Below, piece after piece: positions 22,430-28,795 of a stretch of 64,000 bases of DNA. The DNA comes from Manganitrophus sp963718695. Its GTDB lineage: Bacteria > Nitrospirota > Nitrospiria > SBBL01 > Manganitrophaceae. Location of the stretch: contig OY970371.1 in the NCBI GenBank assembly GCA_963718695.1, positions 3,968,001 through 4,032,000 of the forward strand, in the 5' to 3' direction. The notes under the pieces were generated by a model that was given only the letters and a program-made list of their open reading frames with translations, was not told where the DNA came from and ran no database searches. A program made the position numbers and the translations under genes. Numbering within the stretch: the stretch's first letter is position 1; every line of letters begins with the position of its first letter.

Positions 22430-22665
22430 TTCCCATCACCCCCTTTCAGTTCGACTCGAAAGAACTCCTTCTTCGGCTTGATGTGCTCCCCGAAGTGCCG
22501 ACCGATCGACTCCGCTTTAAGGAGCGCGTCCTTCTCTTCGGCCGAGACGGCGAGATAGTCGTACATCCGGCCCCCGTTGAACTGAACCCGGAGGACATGA
22601 TGCTCCTCGTCGTAGCCGATCGCCGCGATGTTCGAGGATTTCACTTCGTTCATTTGAATCACCAT
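22426..22665 (-). CDS. KTSC-domain protein
   Basis: A 79-residue protein starting MVIQMNEVKSSNIAAIGYDE, continuing HHVLRVQFNGGRMYDYLAVS, then GRHFGEHIKPKKEF. The V-x-S-S-n-I...IgYd...L.V.F..G..Y.Y...S pattern is the KTSC domain, named after a Lys-tRNA synthetase C-terminal piece and often found alone in phages. Start 22665 is chosen for GGGGGTGA upstream; ATG 22686 overlapping the previous stop is an alternative. Role unknown, possibly RNA binding. Confidence 0.75.
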   Translation of the reverse strand: MVIQMNEVKSSNIAAIGYDEEHHVLRVQFNGGRMYDYLAVSAEEKDALLKAESIGRHFGEHIKPKKEFFRVELKGGDGK

Positions 22666-22682
22666 CGACCCATCACCCCCCT

Positions 22683-22946
22683 TCATCTCAATGCTGATAA
22701 GACGTACCCGAGAAGGAATCCGCACAAGAAGACCGCCATCCAATCGACGTAGGCGAAGAAGAGACTCCACGCCCGCGTCGCCCACACGTCAAACCGGCTC
22801 GATCCCTTCCATCCCGCGTCCGCCGCGAGACACTTTGATACGCTCTCGTCGGAGAGCTTGCCGCCTTCGATGAGGACCTTGCGCCGCTCGATCTCGTCGA
22901 GGTCCCTCTGCTGCGGGACGAAGTCCCTCCCCCATCTCTGTCTCAC
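22683..22946 (-). CDS. Small membrane-anchored phage protein
   Basis: An 87-residue protein with a GTG start at 22946 and GGAGGCGAGCG before it. The first half is charged (QQRDLDEIERRKVLIEGGKL); the second half has one or two hydrophobic helices (WSLFFAYVDWMAVFLCGFLL) ending SALR. This could be an exclusion or inner-membrane accessory protein. It overlaps the 3' part of the frame to its right, which makes the exact gene limits there uncertain. Confidence 0.5.
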   Translation of the reverse strand: MRQRWGRDFVPQQRDLDEIERRKVLIEGGKLSDESVSKCLAADAGWKGSSRFDVWATRAWSLFFAYVDWMAVFLCGFLLGYVLSALR

Positions 22947-23055
22947 CGCTCGCCTCCTTTCGCTCGCGTTCCACCTGCGCCAGGTGCAGCTTGACGAAGT
23001 ACCGCAAGCCCTCCCGGACCATCGGGTGAATCGGGTTTCGTTTCTTCCTGCTCAC
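22789..23055 (-). CDS. Small basic phage protein, 3' end uncertain
   Basis: GTG 23055 opens SRKKRNPIHPMVREGLRYFV and KLHLAQVERERKEAS, a convincing short basic helical protein. The frame then continues for some 50 low-complexity Arg-rich residues that overlap the membrane-protein gene (22683-22946) by 158 bp. The tail is probably shadow coding, or a downstream frameshift has removed the natural stop. GGAG lies ten bases before the start. Confidence 0.4.
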   Translation of the reverse strand: MSRKKRNPIHPMVREGLRYFVKLHLAQVERERKEASGETEMGEGLRPAAEGPRRDRAAQGPHRRRQALRRERIKVSRGGRGMEGIEPV

Positions 23056-23101
23056 TGTGCCAACGCTCCGACAAGATTGATCGATGTGTTTCAATTTCTC
23101 T

Positions 23102-23139
23102 GTATCTCGGATACACCGCCGTGGTATCGTCCGGGATAC
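23102..23139. promoter_or_regulatory. Two GTATC-GATAC inverted repeats, candidate operators
   Basis: GTATC-TCG-GATAC (23102-23114) and GTATC-GTCCGG-GATAC (23124-23139) are two inverted repeats with identical half-sites, in the gap between the RHH gene and the early operon. Repeated half-sites of this sort are typical of repressor binding. The spacers differ (3 and 6 bp), so one dimer geometry may not fit both. The binding protein is unknown. Confidence 0.45.
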
Positions 23140-23197
23140 GCCGCCCGAGAAAGACCCCCTCAGCATCGAGGAAAAAGAGGGTACGGGAATTGCTCTA

Positions 23198-23371
23198 CTA
23201 GGCGGCTACCTTGCGCCGCTCCAGATATTCGGCGATGGCGAACCGGACAATTTGGGCAAGATTACGGCGCTCTTCTTCGGCAATCGTGAGCAGCTGCTCC
23301 AACTCCGCCTTGTCGATTCGGGTCGATACGTTGACTGTTTTACTCGCGGCGGATTTCTTTACCTTTGCCAT
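23198..23371 (-). CDS. Ribbon-helix-helix DNA-binding protein (minus-strand)
   Basis: A 57-residue protein starting MAKVKKSAASKTVNVSTRID. The strand VNVSTRID plus two helices (KAELEQLLTIAEEERRNLAQ, IVRFAIAEYLERRK) is the CopG/Arc fold; RHH dimers bind DNA through the N-terminal beta ribbon. It faces a divergent second RHH gene across 107 bp with inverted repeats, so the pair may form the lysogeny switch in place of a cI-type repressor. Confidence 0.75.
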   Translation of the reverse strand: MAKVKKSAASKTVNVSTRIDKAELEQLLTIAEEERRNLAQIVRFAIAEYLERRKVAA

Positions 23372-23389
23372 TGATGAAACCTCCAATTT

Positions 23390-23466
23390 GTAATCAATGT
23401 AAACAAAGACTACACCGTAAAGATTACTTTGTCAACAAAATAATCATTGAAATGGAAGATTATTTA
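23390..23466. promoter_or_regulatory. Divergent control region between two RHH genes
   Basis: An AT-rich stretch holding GTAATC/GATTAC (23390-23395 and 23423-23428) and AAATAATC/GATTATTT (23439-23446 and 23459-23466). Both contain an AATC core. They lie between divergently transcribed ribbon-helix-helix genes and probably overlap both promoters. RHH repressors usually bind such repeated short half-sites cooperatively. Confidence 0.5.
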
Positions 23467-23478
23467 GAATAGGGTCAG

Positions 23479-23685
23479 GTGGTGGATAAACTCGATAAAG
23501 TGATAAGCACGCGCGTAGAGACGGAAGTCTACGATCTCATTGAGAAAATCGCCAAGGAAGAAGAAAGGCGAGTCGCCGATATGGCTCGCCTGATTCTAAA
23601 GCGATGGCTAAAGGAGAATGGGTATCTCCAGGAAAAGAGCGACAAGCCCGGTCCCGGATCGTCACAAAAAAAGGCAGCAAGATAA
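23479..23685 (+). CDS. Ribbon-helix-helix DNA-binding protein (plus-strand)
   Basis: A 68-residue protein; GTG/ATG start at 23479 after GGGTCAGGTG. It starts MVDKLDKVISTRVETEVYDL and continues IEKIAKEEERRVADMARLIL, then a basic tail ending KKAAR. The strand KVISTRVE and two helices match the same fold as the minus-strand RHH protein, and the two share the 'E..E..R...A...R' helix pattern, suggesting a paralogous antagonist pair. It heads the lysogeny block with lipoprotein, zinc-ribbon and integrase genes. Confidence 0.7.
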   Translation: MVDKLDKVISTRVETEVYDLIEKIAKEEERRVADMARLILKRWLKENGYLQEKSDKPGPGSSQKKAAR

Positions 23686-23742
23686 CATTCATCAGGCTTG
23701 TCTTAAGGCGTCTTGGTTGGCGGATATTCAGAGGGGGGAGGG

Positions 23743-24258
23743 ATGAGGAGTAAGCTCATATTCTTTCTTGGGATGGCACTCATTCTCTCGGGGTGTGGAT
23801 CGGGGGAAAGCGGGGGAGGGGGAGCCGGAGCGGAAGATGTTTCGGTCGAACCAACCGAGCTTGCTTTAGAGATCGTATTCGCTCCGAACATTTCCGACCC
23901 AACGAAGGAGGGCGGCCTGGTCCAGGAAGCCCCTGGAGAGCTTCGTATTCAATGTGGCGTTGCGCCCAGCGGCGAGGAATTCGATAAGTGCAGCGCCATC
24001 TATCCAGTCGGAGAGAGCGTTCGATTGAGAGCGGATAGTCGCCCCGGTTGGAAGTTTTCGAACTGGGTTTTACAGCAGGGCCATCCGGCCTTTGAGCCTC
24101 CGGAGGGAAGCTATAATTGCAAATTTCCAAACAGCGATGAACCAACCTGCGTGGTTCAGATCATTCCGGAAATGCAGACCTGCCCGCCTTCAGGCCATGG
24201 CTGCCCGCCTTCTGGATCGGGGAAGATTCAGATGAATGCCGTTTGGGACAAACAATAG
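23743..24258 (+). CDS. Prophage-encoded lipoprotein (possible conversion gene)
   Basis: A 171-residue protein starting MRSKLIFFLGMALILSGCGS after GGGGGGAGGG. The lipobox LSGC predicts cleavage and lipidation. A Gly/Glu linker leads to a beta-rich domain (LALEIVFAPNISDPTKEGGL, VRLRADSRPGWKFSNWVLQQ) that resembles a bacterial Ig-like 'Divergent InlB/SWIM-type' repeat (F..W), and a C-terminal Cys/Pro-rich part. A lipoprotein beside the integrase, oriented away from lytic genes, fits a lysogenic-conversion or superinfection-exclusion gene. This role is inference. Confidence 0.6.
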   Translation: MRSKLIFFLGMALILSGCGSGESGGGGAGAEDVSVEPTELALEIVFAPNISDPTKEGGLVQEAPGELRIQCGVAPSGEEFDKCSAIYPVGESVRLRADSRPGWKFSNWVLQQGHPAFEPPEGSYNCKFPNSDEPTCVVQIIPEMQTCPPSGHGCPPSGSGKIQMNAVWDKQ

Positions 24259-24270
24259 GAGGGGGTCAGC

Positions 24271-24942
24271 GTGGCCCAATGTAGATACTGCAATCGGTCA
24301 GGCTTCTTTCTCTCCATCAGCAATAATTTTCTCTGCCACAGTTGCGAGCCCATTTTTCACCTGGAGTACAGCCAATGCTTCCGAATCATCCAAGATTCCG
24401 AAAGGCTCGTTAGCGATTCCAAGAAGCTGGAGGTCCGCCTTTCAAGGTGCGACCTGATCGTAGAGGTCGCGTCGGCGCTGATCAAATTCGAAAACAGAAA
24501 TATCCCGACAACAGATCCGCCCCCCTCTAAATTGGTCGAAGCCTATCGCGCGAGAAAGGACCTGCTGATCGTCGAGGGGCTAAAGTCCGAAGGCAAGGAA
24601 GTCCTCCAGAAATTCCAGGTGACATCCGCGACGAGAACAAAGATCACCCTGCTCTCTAAGTTCCTCCTCCGCGTCCGAAGCTTCAAGGGGAAAAGCAATG
24701 ACTCCCATCTTCTCGACGGCCTCGATCTGGAGATCAATCGGCTTATCCATGAGACCCAGCTCAATTCCTACCTCGACGAAGCCAAGAAGGCGGAGTTCAA
24801 AGGCCAAAAGAAAAAGGCCCTCGATCAGTATTATGAAGCTCTTTACTTTCTGAGGAACGACGACATAGACGATCGTTTGCAAATAGAGCACATCTCCCAA
24901 GTCGAGGCGAAGATCGCCGAGCTGGGAGGAAACATACAATAA
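24271..24942 (+). CDS. Zinc-ribbon and helical protein of the lysogeny block
   Basis: A 223-residue protein with GTG start 24271 after AGGAGGGGGTCAGC. The N-terminus MAQCRYCNRSGFFLSISNNF then LCHSCEPIFHLE forms a CxxC...CxxC zinc ribbon. The rest is helical, with a possible TPR-like end (LDEAKKAEFKGQKKKALDQY, YEALYFLRND). Similar zinc-ribbon-plus-TPR proteins exist in mobile elements, with no function I can name. Confidence 0.55.
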   Translation: MAQCRYCNRSGFFLSISNNFLCHSCEPIFHLEYSQCFRIIQDSERLVSDSKKLEVRLSRCDLIVEVASALIKFENRNIPTTDPPPSKLVEAYRARKDLLIVEGLKSEGKEVLQKFQVTSATRTKITLLSKFLLRVRSFKGKSNDSHLLDGLDLEINRLIHETQLNSYLDEAKKAEFKGQKKKALDQYYEALYFLRNDDIDDRLQIEHISQVEAKIAELGGNIQ

Positions 24943-24947
24943 AGTCT

Positions 24948-26558
24948 ATGAAAGAAAGCGCCCCCCTCGTCACCTGTTACCGCCGCGCATCGACCGACCG
25001 CCAGGAAATGTCCGTCCCCGACCAGCTGAAGCTAATCGCCGCCTACTGCGAGGCGAAGGGATACACCCTCCTGTATCCCGATCGATACTCCGACGAGGGC
25101 TTGTCCGGGACGACCTTCGAGCGGCGCAAGGGGGTCATGCGCTTGATCTCCGATGTGCAGGCGGGGAAGCATGATTTCGAGCGGGTCATCATCTTAAACG
25201 AATCCCGCTGGGGCCGGCCGGAAGATCCGGAGGATTCGACCTACTACGAGCTGCTGATCAAGCGCGCCGGCGTCGCGATCGAGTATGTGCAGGGGGAGAA
25301 TCACGAGGGAGTGGTCGGCCGGATCACCCGCGCGATCCGCTACGACCAGGCGTCCGGCTTCTCAAAGCAGCTGGGGCAGGACGTTATCCGCGGATCGAAG
25401 ACGGCCGTCGCGGCCGGCTTCTCCCCGGGAGGTCCTCCCCCCTTCGGCTATGCCCGGATGCTCTACGACGCGGAAGGCCGTCCCCTCCAACTGCTCCCCG
25501 CCGGCGAGCAGAAGACCCTCAAGAGTCAAAAGGTCCGATGGGTTCCCGGGGATCCGGCCGACGTCGCCCTGGTCCGGAGGATCTTCGAGCTGTCGCGGAC
25601 AAAGGGGATGAAGACCGTTTGTCAGATCCTCAATAAAGAGGGGATCAAGTCCCCCGAAGGCGGCCCCTGGGAAGCGACGACTCTTCTCTACCTCTTAAAG
25701 AATCGCGCCTATGTCGGGGAAAGGAGCTACGGGGGGACCAAGTCCTCGAAGCGCCTCCAAGAAAAAGTGATCTGTCCGCTTGCACATGAGCCGATTATCG
25801 ATCGGGAGATCTTCGAGGAGGTTCAAGAGAACATGGCGGGGCGGGCCCTCGGGAAGCGGGCGAACTATACCAGGTCCACTTATCTACTCACCTCCAAGCT
25901 GCTCTGCCTGAAATGCGGGTATAACTTCTTCGGAAAATACATGAAGTCCAAGGGATACCGGCATGACTATTATCAATGCAACGGTTACGAGGCCCATCGG
26001 GTGTGCAGCTCGTTCCTCATCAAGCGCGCGCCGATCGAGGCCTGGATCAAGGAGAAGATCCGGGAGATGATCGCATCGAAAGAGTACAGAAAGGAGCTGA
26101 TCAATTTTCTCAAGGAGTCGACACAGGAAGAGAAGCAATCGAGGGACGGGGTCAAGGCCCTGCGGACCGAGGTGAAACAGCTCGTCAAAGAGATTGTGCA
26201 GATCCAAGACGAGTTACTTCAGATCCCCTCCAAATCCCTCCGGGAGCGGCTGCTCGATCGAGAGGCAAAGCTCGAAGCCTTAAGCGGCCGGATCGAGGCG
26301 ATCGCCCGGGCGCCGAAGGTGAAGCCGATCGAGGAGGAGATCCGGAAGTATTTCGAGCTGATCGAGCGGGCCGCGAAAACCTTACAATCGGCCGCCGTCG
26401 AAGAGCAAAAACGGGTCGTGTCTTATTTCCTGGAAAGGGGAGAGGTGGATCGGGAGCGGCGGGAGGTCCGCTTCTATTTCTTCGCGCTTCCCGCCGCCCG
26501 AATGATCACATGGCCGCTCGGTTCTGCGGCTTCGATTGGAGGCGGCGAGCGGATTTGA
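24948..26558 (+). CDS. Large serine recombinase (phage integrase)
   Basis: A 536-residue integrase. The resolvase domain (1-150) contains the catalytic Ser in CYRRASTDRQEMSVPDQLKL and DRYSDEGLSGTTFERRKGV, then VIILNESRWGRPEDPEDSTY. The recombinase domain follows (GPPPFGYARML, KTVCQILNKEGIKSPEGGPW) and a zinc ribbon (KLLCLKCGYNFFG, YYQCNGYEAHRVCSSF). A coiled-coil region spans about 385-470. The last eight residues are encoded by tRNA-Cys sequence (att site), so the C-terminus is set by the integration. It catalyses attP x attB integration and, with a directionality factor, excision. Confidence 0.92.
   Translation: MKESAPLVTCYRRASTDRQEMSVPDQLKLIAAYCEAKGYTLLYPDRYSDEGLSGTTFERRKGVMRLISDVQAGKHDFERVIILNESRWGRPEDPEDSTYYELLIKRAGVAIEYVQGENHEGVVGRITRAIRYDQASGFSKQLGQDVIRGSKTAVAAGFSPGGPPPFGYARMLYDAEGRPLQLLPAGEQKTLKSQKVRWVPGDPADVALVRRIFELSRTKGMKTVCQILNKEGIKSPEGGPWEATTLLYLLKNRAYVGERSYGGTKSSKRLQEKVICPLAHEPIIDREIFEEVQENMAGRALGKRANYTRSTYLLTSKLLCLKCGYNFFGKYMKSKGYRHDYYQCNGYEAHRVCSSFLIKRAPIEAWIKEKIREMIASKEYRKELINFLKESTQEEKQSRDGVKALRTEVKQLVKEIVQIQDELLQIPSKSLRERLLDREAKLEALSGRIEAIARAPKVKPIEEEIRKYFELIERAAKTLQSAAVEEQKRVVSYFLERGEVDRERREVRFYFFALPAARMITWPLGSAASIGGGERI
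26537..26558. other. Probable right attachment site (tRNA-Cys 3' end inside integrase gene)
   Basis: The integrase stop codon (26556-26558) lies within the acceptor/T-arm region of the tRNA-Cys gene, whose CCA end is at 26537. Prophage genes end and host genes begin here. The matching left copy is outside the window, so the exact att core cannot be defined from this sequence. Confidence 0.6.
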
Positions 26559-26612
26559 ACCGCTGAATCGCAGTTTTGCAGACTGCTCCCTTAACCACTT
26601 GGGTACGCCGCC
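26537..26612 (-). tRNA. tRNA-Cys (GCA)
   Basis: The reverse strand reads GGCGGCG acceptor arm, D-arm with AAGTGGTTAA loop, anticodon stem GCAGT/ACTGC with loop CTGCAAA (anticodon GCA), T-arm AGCGG-TTCAAAT-CCGCT, acceptor CGCCGCC, discriminator T and encoded CCA. All four stems pair perfectly, 76 nt including CCA. The 3' end faces the prophage. A probable promoter is at 26626-26654. Confidence 0.97.
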
Positions 26613-26625
26613 TTAGAGGAGGGTT

Positions 26626-26654
26626 ATTCTAGCAGACCTCAGAGTGAAGTGCAA
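26626..26654 (-). promoter_or_regulatory. Promoter of tRNA-Cys
   Basis: On the minus strand TTGCAC (26649-26654), 17-bp spacer, TAGAAT (26626-26631), ending 13 bp before the tRNA 5' end. Because it sits on the chromosomal side, prophage integration leaves tRNA transcription intact. Confidence 0.6.
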
Positions 26655-26736
26655 TCCGCAAATAAAGCGATCCAGGACAAGACGGCCCTTCCAAAGCGGC
26701 AGGGAAGGGGGCATTCGTCCCCTCGCTTCGGCCGGT

Positions 26737-27204
26737 TTACGAAAAGAGGTTGATCACATCGCGCACCCCGCGCACCCTCCGCGCCATATCGACGATGTCT
26801 TGTTTCTCCTGATCGCTGGGGATACTCCCACGAAGGGTCACCGTTCCCTCCTGGGAGGCGATTTCAATCACGGCCGTATTGAAAAAGCGCCCCAATTCGC
26901 TTCGGACCCGCTGCGCGAGGATGTCATCGCTCACGATCATCTCCTCGGGAAGGGTCCTCTCCCGCATCTGGTAGACCACCCCCTGAACGCGGGTGCTCTG
27001 TTGTTTTGTCTTCTTGGCGAGACCCTCAAACCACACACTCATTCGATCCATCCAATCATGATACCGCTGAGCGATCAGGGTCCGAGTGCTCCGCCCGTTT
27101 CGGGGGGCGAACAGGATACCGAGGGTGAGACCGGCTAACAACATGGTGGTGCGGGAAGGCAACACCGAGGGGATCATGGATCTTCTTCCAAATGCGCGCG
27201 CCAT
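26737..27204 (-). CDS. BON-domain protein with YtxH-like N-terminus
   Basis: A 155-residue protein. A hydrophobic N-terminal segment (TTMLLAGLTLGILFAPRNGR) followed by RTLIAQRYHDWMDRMSVW resembles YtxH-type 'G...G.LfAP..G...R' anchors. The C-terminal BON domain is clear: SDDILAQRVRSELGRFFNTA, VIEIASQEGTVTLRGSIPSD, ARRVRGVRDVINLFS. BON proteins bind membranes and are often osmotically induced. GTAAGGAGG precedes ATG 27204. Confidence 0.8.
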   Translation of the reverse strand: MARAFGRRSMIPSVLPSRTTMLLAGLTLGILFAPRNGRSTRTLIAQRYHDWMDRMSVWFEGLAKKTKQQSTRVQGVVYQMRERTLPEEMIVSDDILAQRVRSELGRFFNTAVIEIASQEGTVTLRGSIPSDQEKQDIVDMARRVRGVRDVINLFS

Positions 27205-27225
27205 CGAAAATACCTCCTTACGCTC

Positions 27226-27906
27226 TTACGCTGCTGAACGACTTTTTACACCCAAAAGAGATGCCTCATAATTTTTTAAGAGAGCGGGAAGATCCGGGTA
27301 GATCTCAGCCGCCCCGGCTTCCCGAAGCGATTCTTCCGAGAACCCCCCCGTCAAAACCGCAATCGTCGGGATCCCGATCTGTTTGGCGGCCAGCACATCA
27401 TACGGGGTGTCGCCGAGGACCACCGCGTCGGAGGGTTTCCAATGAAAACGATCGAGGGCGAGATGAAACAGATCGGGATACGGCTTGGATCGGGCGACAT
27501 CATCGCCTGAGATCACATCCCGCACCCAGCGGTCGATTCCTAGAAGACGAATATAGTGCTGGGCCTCGCTTCCTCCGCTGGAGGTGGCGAGGACGATCGT
27601 CTTTTTATCTCGATGAAGACGCTCGAAGAGGGGGATCACGCCGGGAAGCGGCCGGATCTGATCGAAATACTTCTTTTTGAAGATCTCTTTTTTGCGCTTG
27701 TGAATTTGGGTTCCCAGCTCAGAGATCTGCTCCGGGGTGAGAAAGCGCGGAAGCAACTGATCGGCTCCCTTTCCGATTTCGCAACGGATCTCTTCCCACT
27801 TTACCTGAATTCCAAATTCCTGAAGGGCCTCCTGCCAGGCGTTTGCGTGCGCGTCGTTGCTATCGACCAGCGTTCCATCCACATCCGAAATGACCCCTTT
27901 GACCAT
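27226..27906 (-). CDS. HAD-superfamily phosphatase (PGP/beta-PGM-like)
   Basis: A 226-residue hydrolase. Motif I is VISDVDGTLVDSNDAHANAW (nucleophile and acid/base Asp), motif II TIVLATSSGGSEAQ, motif III Lys in DVARSKPYPDLFHLAL, motif IV AVVLGDTPYDVLAA. The cap domain is helical (QIHKRKKEIFKKKYFDQI), as in phosphoglycolate phosphatase and beta-phosphoglucomutase subfamilies. The substrate is not predictable. Start 27906 or the upstream GTG 27918 are both possible. Confidence 0.85.
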   Translation of the reverse strand: MVKGVISDVDGTLVDSNDAHANAWQEALQEFGIQVKWEEIRCEIGKGADQLLPRFLTPEQISELGTQIHKRKKEIFKKKYFDQIRPLPGVIPLFERLHRDKKTIVLATSSGGSEAQHYIRLLGIDRWVRDVISGDDVARSKPYPDLFHLALDRFHWKPSDAVVLGDTPYDVLAAKQIGIPTIAVLTGGFSEESLREAGAAEIYPDLPALLKNYEASLLGVKSRSAA

Positions 27907-27942
27907 CTCCACCGTCACCTTTATTTTATATAGAACCGAAGA

Positions 27943-28458
27943 TCATGCCGCTTTGCGCCGAACCAGGGGGGCTTCCGCGACCGCCCCCTTCAGGAAGCGG
28001 GGGTACATTCCGAGGCTGACGCCAAATGCCACGTGGGCCAGTGCAAAGGGGATCGGCGGCACGGCGGCCAGCCACGGATTGACCACCGGAAGAAGCCCGA
28101 ATTGCAGGATGACCCAAATGGAAAGCGAGAAGACCACTCCCCAACTGATCGCCCCTCCGACACTGAGATAGCCTCCCAGCCAGACAAAGAAAATTCCGAG
28201 CGCCACCGACATCATCAGGTGAAGCACCAGGCCGACTAAAACCGGGCGGAACTGAAAACCGGGGCCGAGCGCCTCTTCGCCGAGGAGTGTCGCGGCCACC
28301 AACTTGATCGGACCCCAGGGATCGCCCTGAAAGAGTGCCAACAGCATCGCCACCACGGCCATCGAAACGGCCCCGATCAGGCCGCAGAAGACGCCGGGAG
28401 GCGTCGCCTCCCGAAGGGAGATCGGCTCATTTGGAATCGTCACCCTGGCTGGATTCAT
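27943..28458 (-). CDS. Hypothetical membrane protein, 4-5 helices
   Basis: A 171-residue protein starting MNPARVTIPNEPISLREATP after AGGAGGATCCCC. Predicted membrane segments: VFCGLIGAVSMAVVAMLLAL, LVGLVLHLMMSVALGIFFVW, GVVFSLSIWVILQFGLLPVV and FALAHVAFGVSLGMYPRF. The pattern is similar to small 'DUF'-type membrane proteins with conserved Gly and His-Leu-Met, but no function is known. The 337-bp gap upstream contains the divergent polA promoter. Confidence 0.6.
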   Translation of the reverse strand: MNPARVTIPNEPISLREATPPGVFCGLIGAVSMAVVAMLLALFQGDPWGPIKLVAATLLGEEALGPGFQFRPVLVGLVLHLMMSVALGIFFVWLGGYLSVGGAISWGVVFSLSIWVILQFGLLPVVNPWLAAVPPIPFALAHVAFGVSLGMYPRFLKGAVAEAPLVRRKAA

Positions 28459-28738
28459 GGGGATCCTCCTTACCGGCTGAGAATGGGCGGTCCGAATCGA
28501 CTGAATGCGGAACGAAGGACCCCAAAACGTCGGTGGAACAACCTCCTCATCGCGTAAGGTTAATGTCCTTCGCCGAGTCAAGAGGCCCTTCGCTGACGGA
28601 GTGGCTCTCAAAATATAAAAAACACTCTTACATTTAGAGTAAGAAATTAGAGGAGGAAGCGTCAATGCTACCAAAGGGGGAGCCGGACTACGCCGATTGG
28701 ATTATGGCGATAACGAAATCAGGAATAGAGAGCGCAAA

Positions 28739-28767
28739 TTGACACCTCTACCCCGCCGTTGTAAGAT
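28739..28767 (+). promoter_or_regulatory. Promoter of polA
   Basis: TTGACA (28739-28744), exactly 17 bp, then TAAGAT (28762-28767), about 22 bp before the likely transcription start overlapping the polA translation start region (ATG 28796). This is a near-consensus vegetative promoter. It gives a very short leader of about 20 nt. Confidence 0.65.
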
Positions 28768-28795
28768 GGGTGGAACTTTTTCCCGAAGGGATTTC

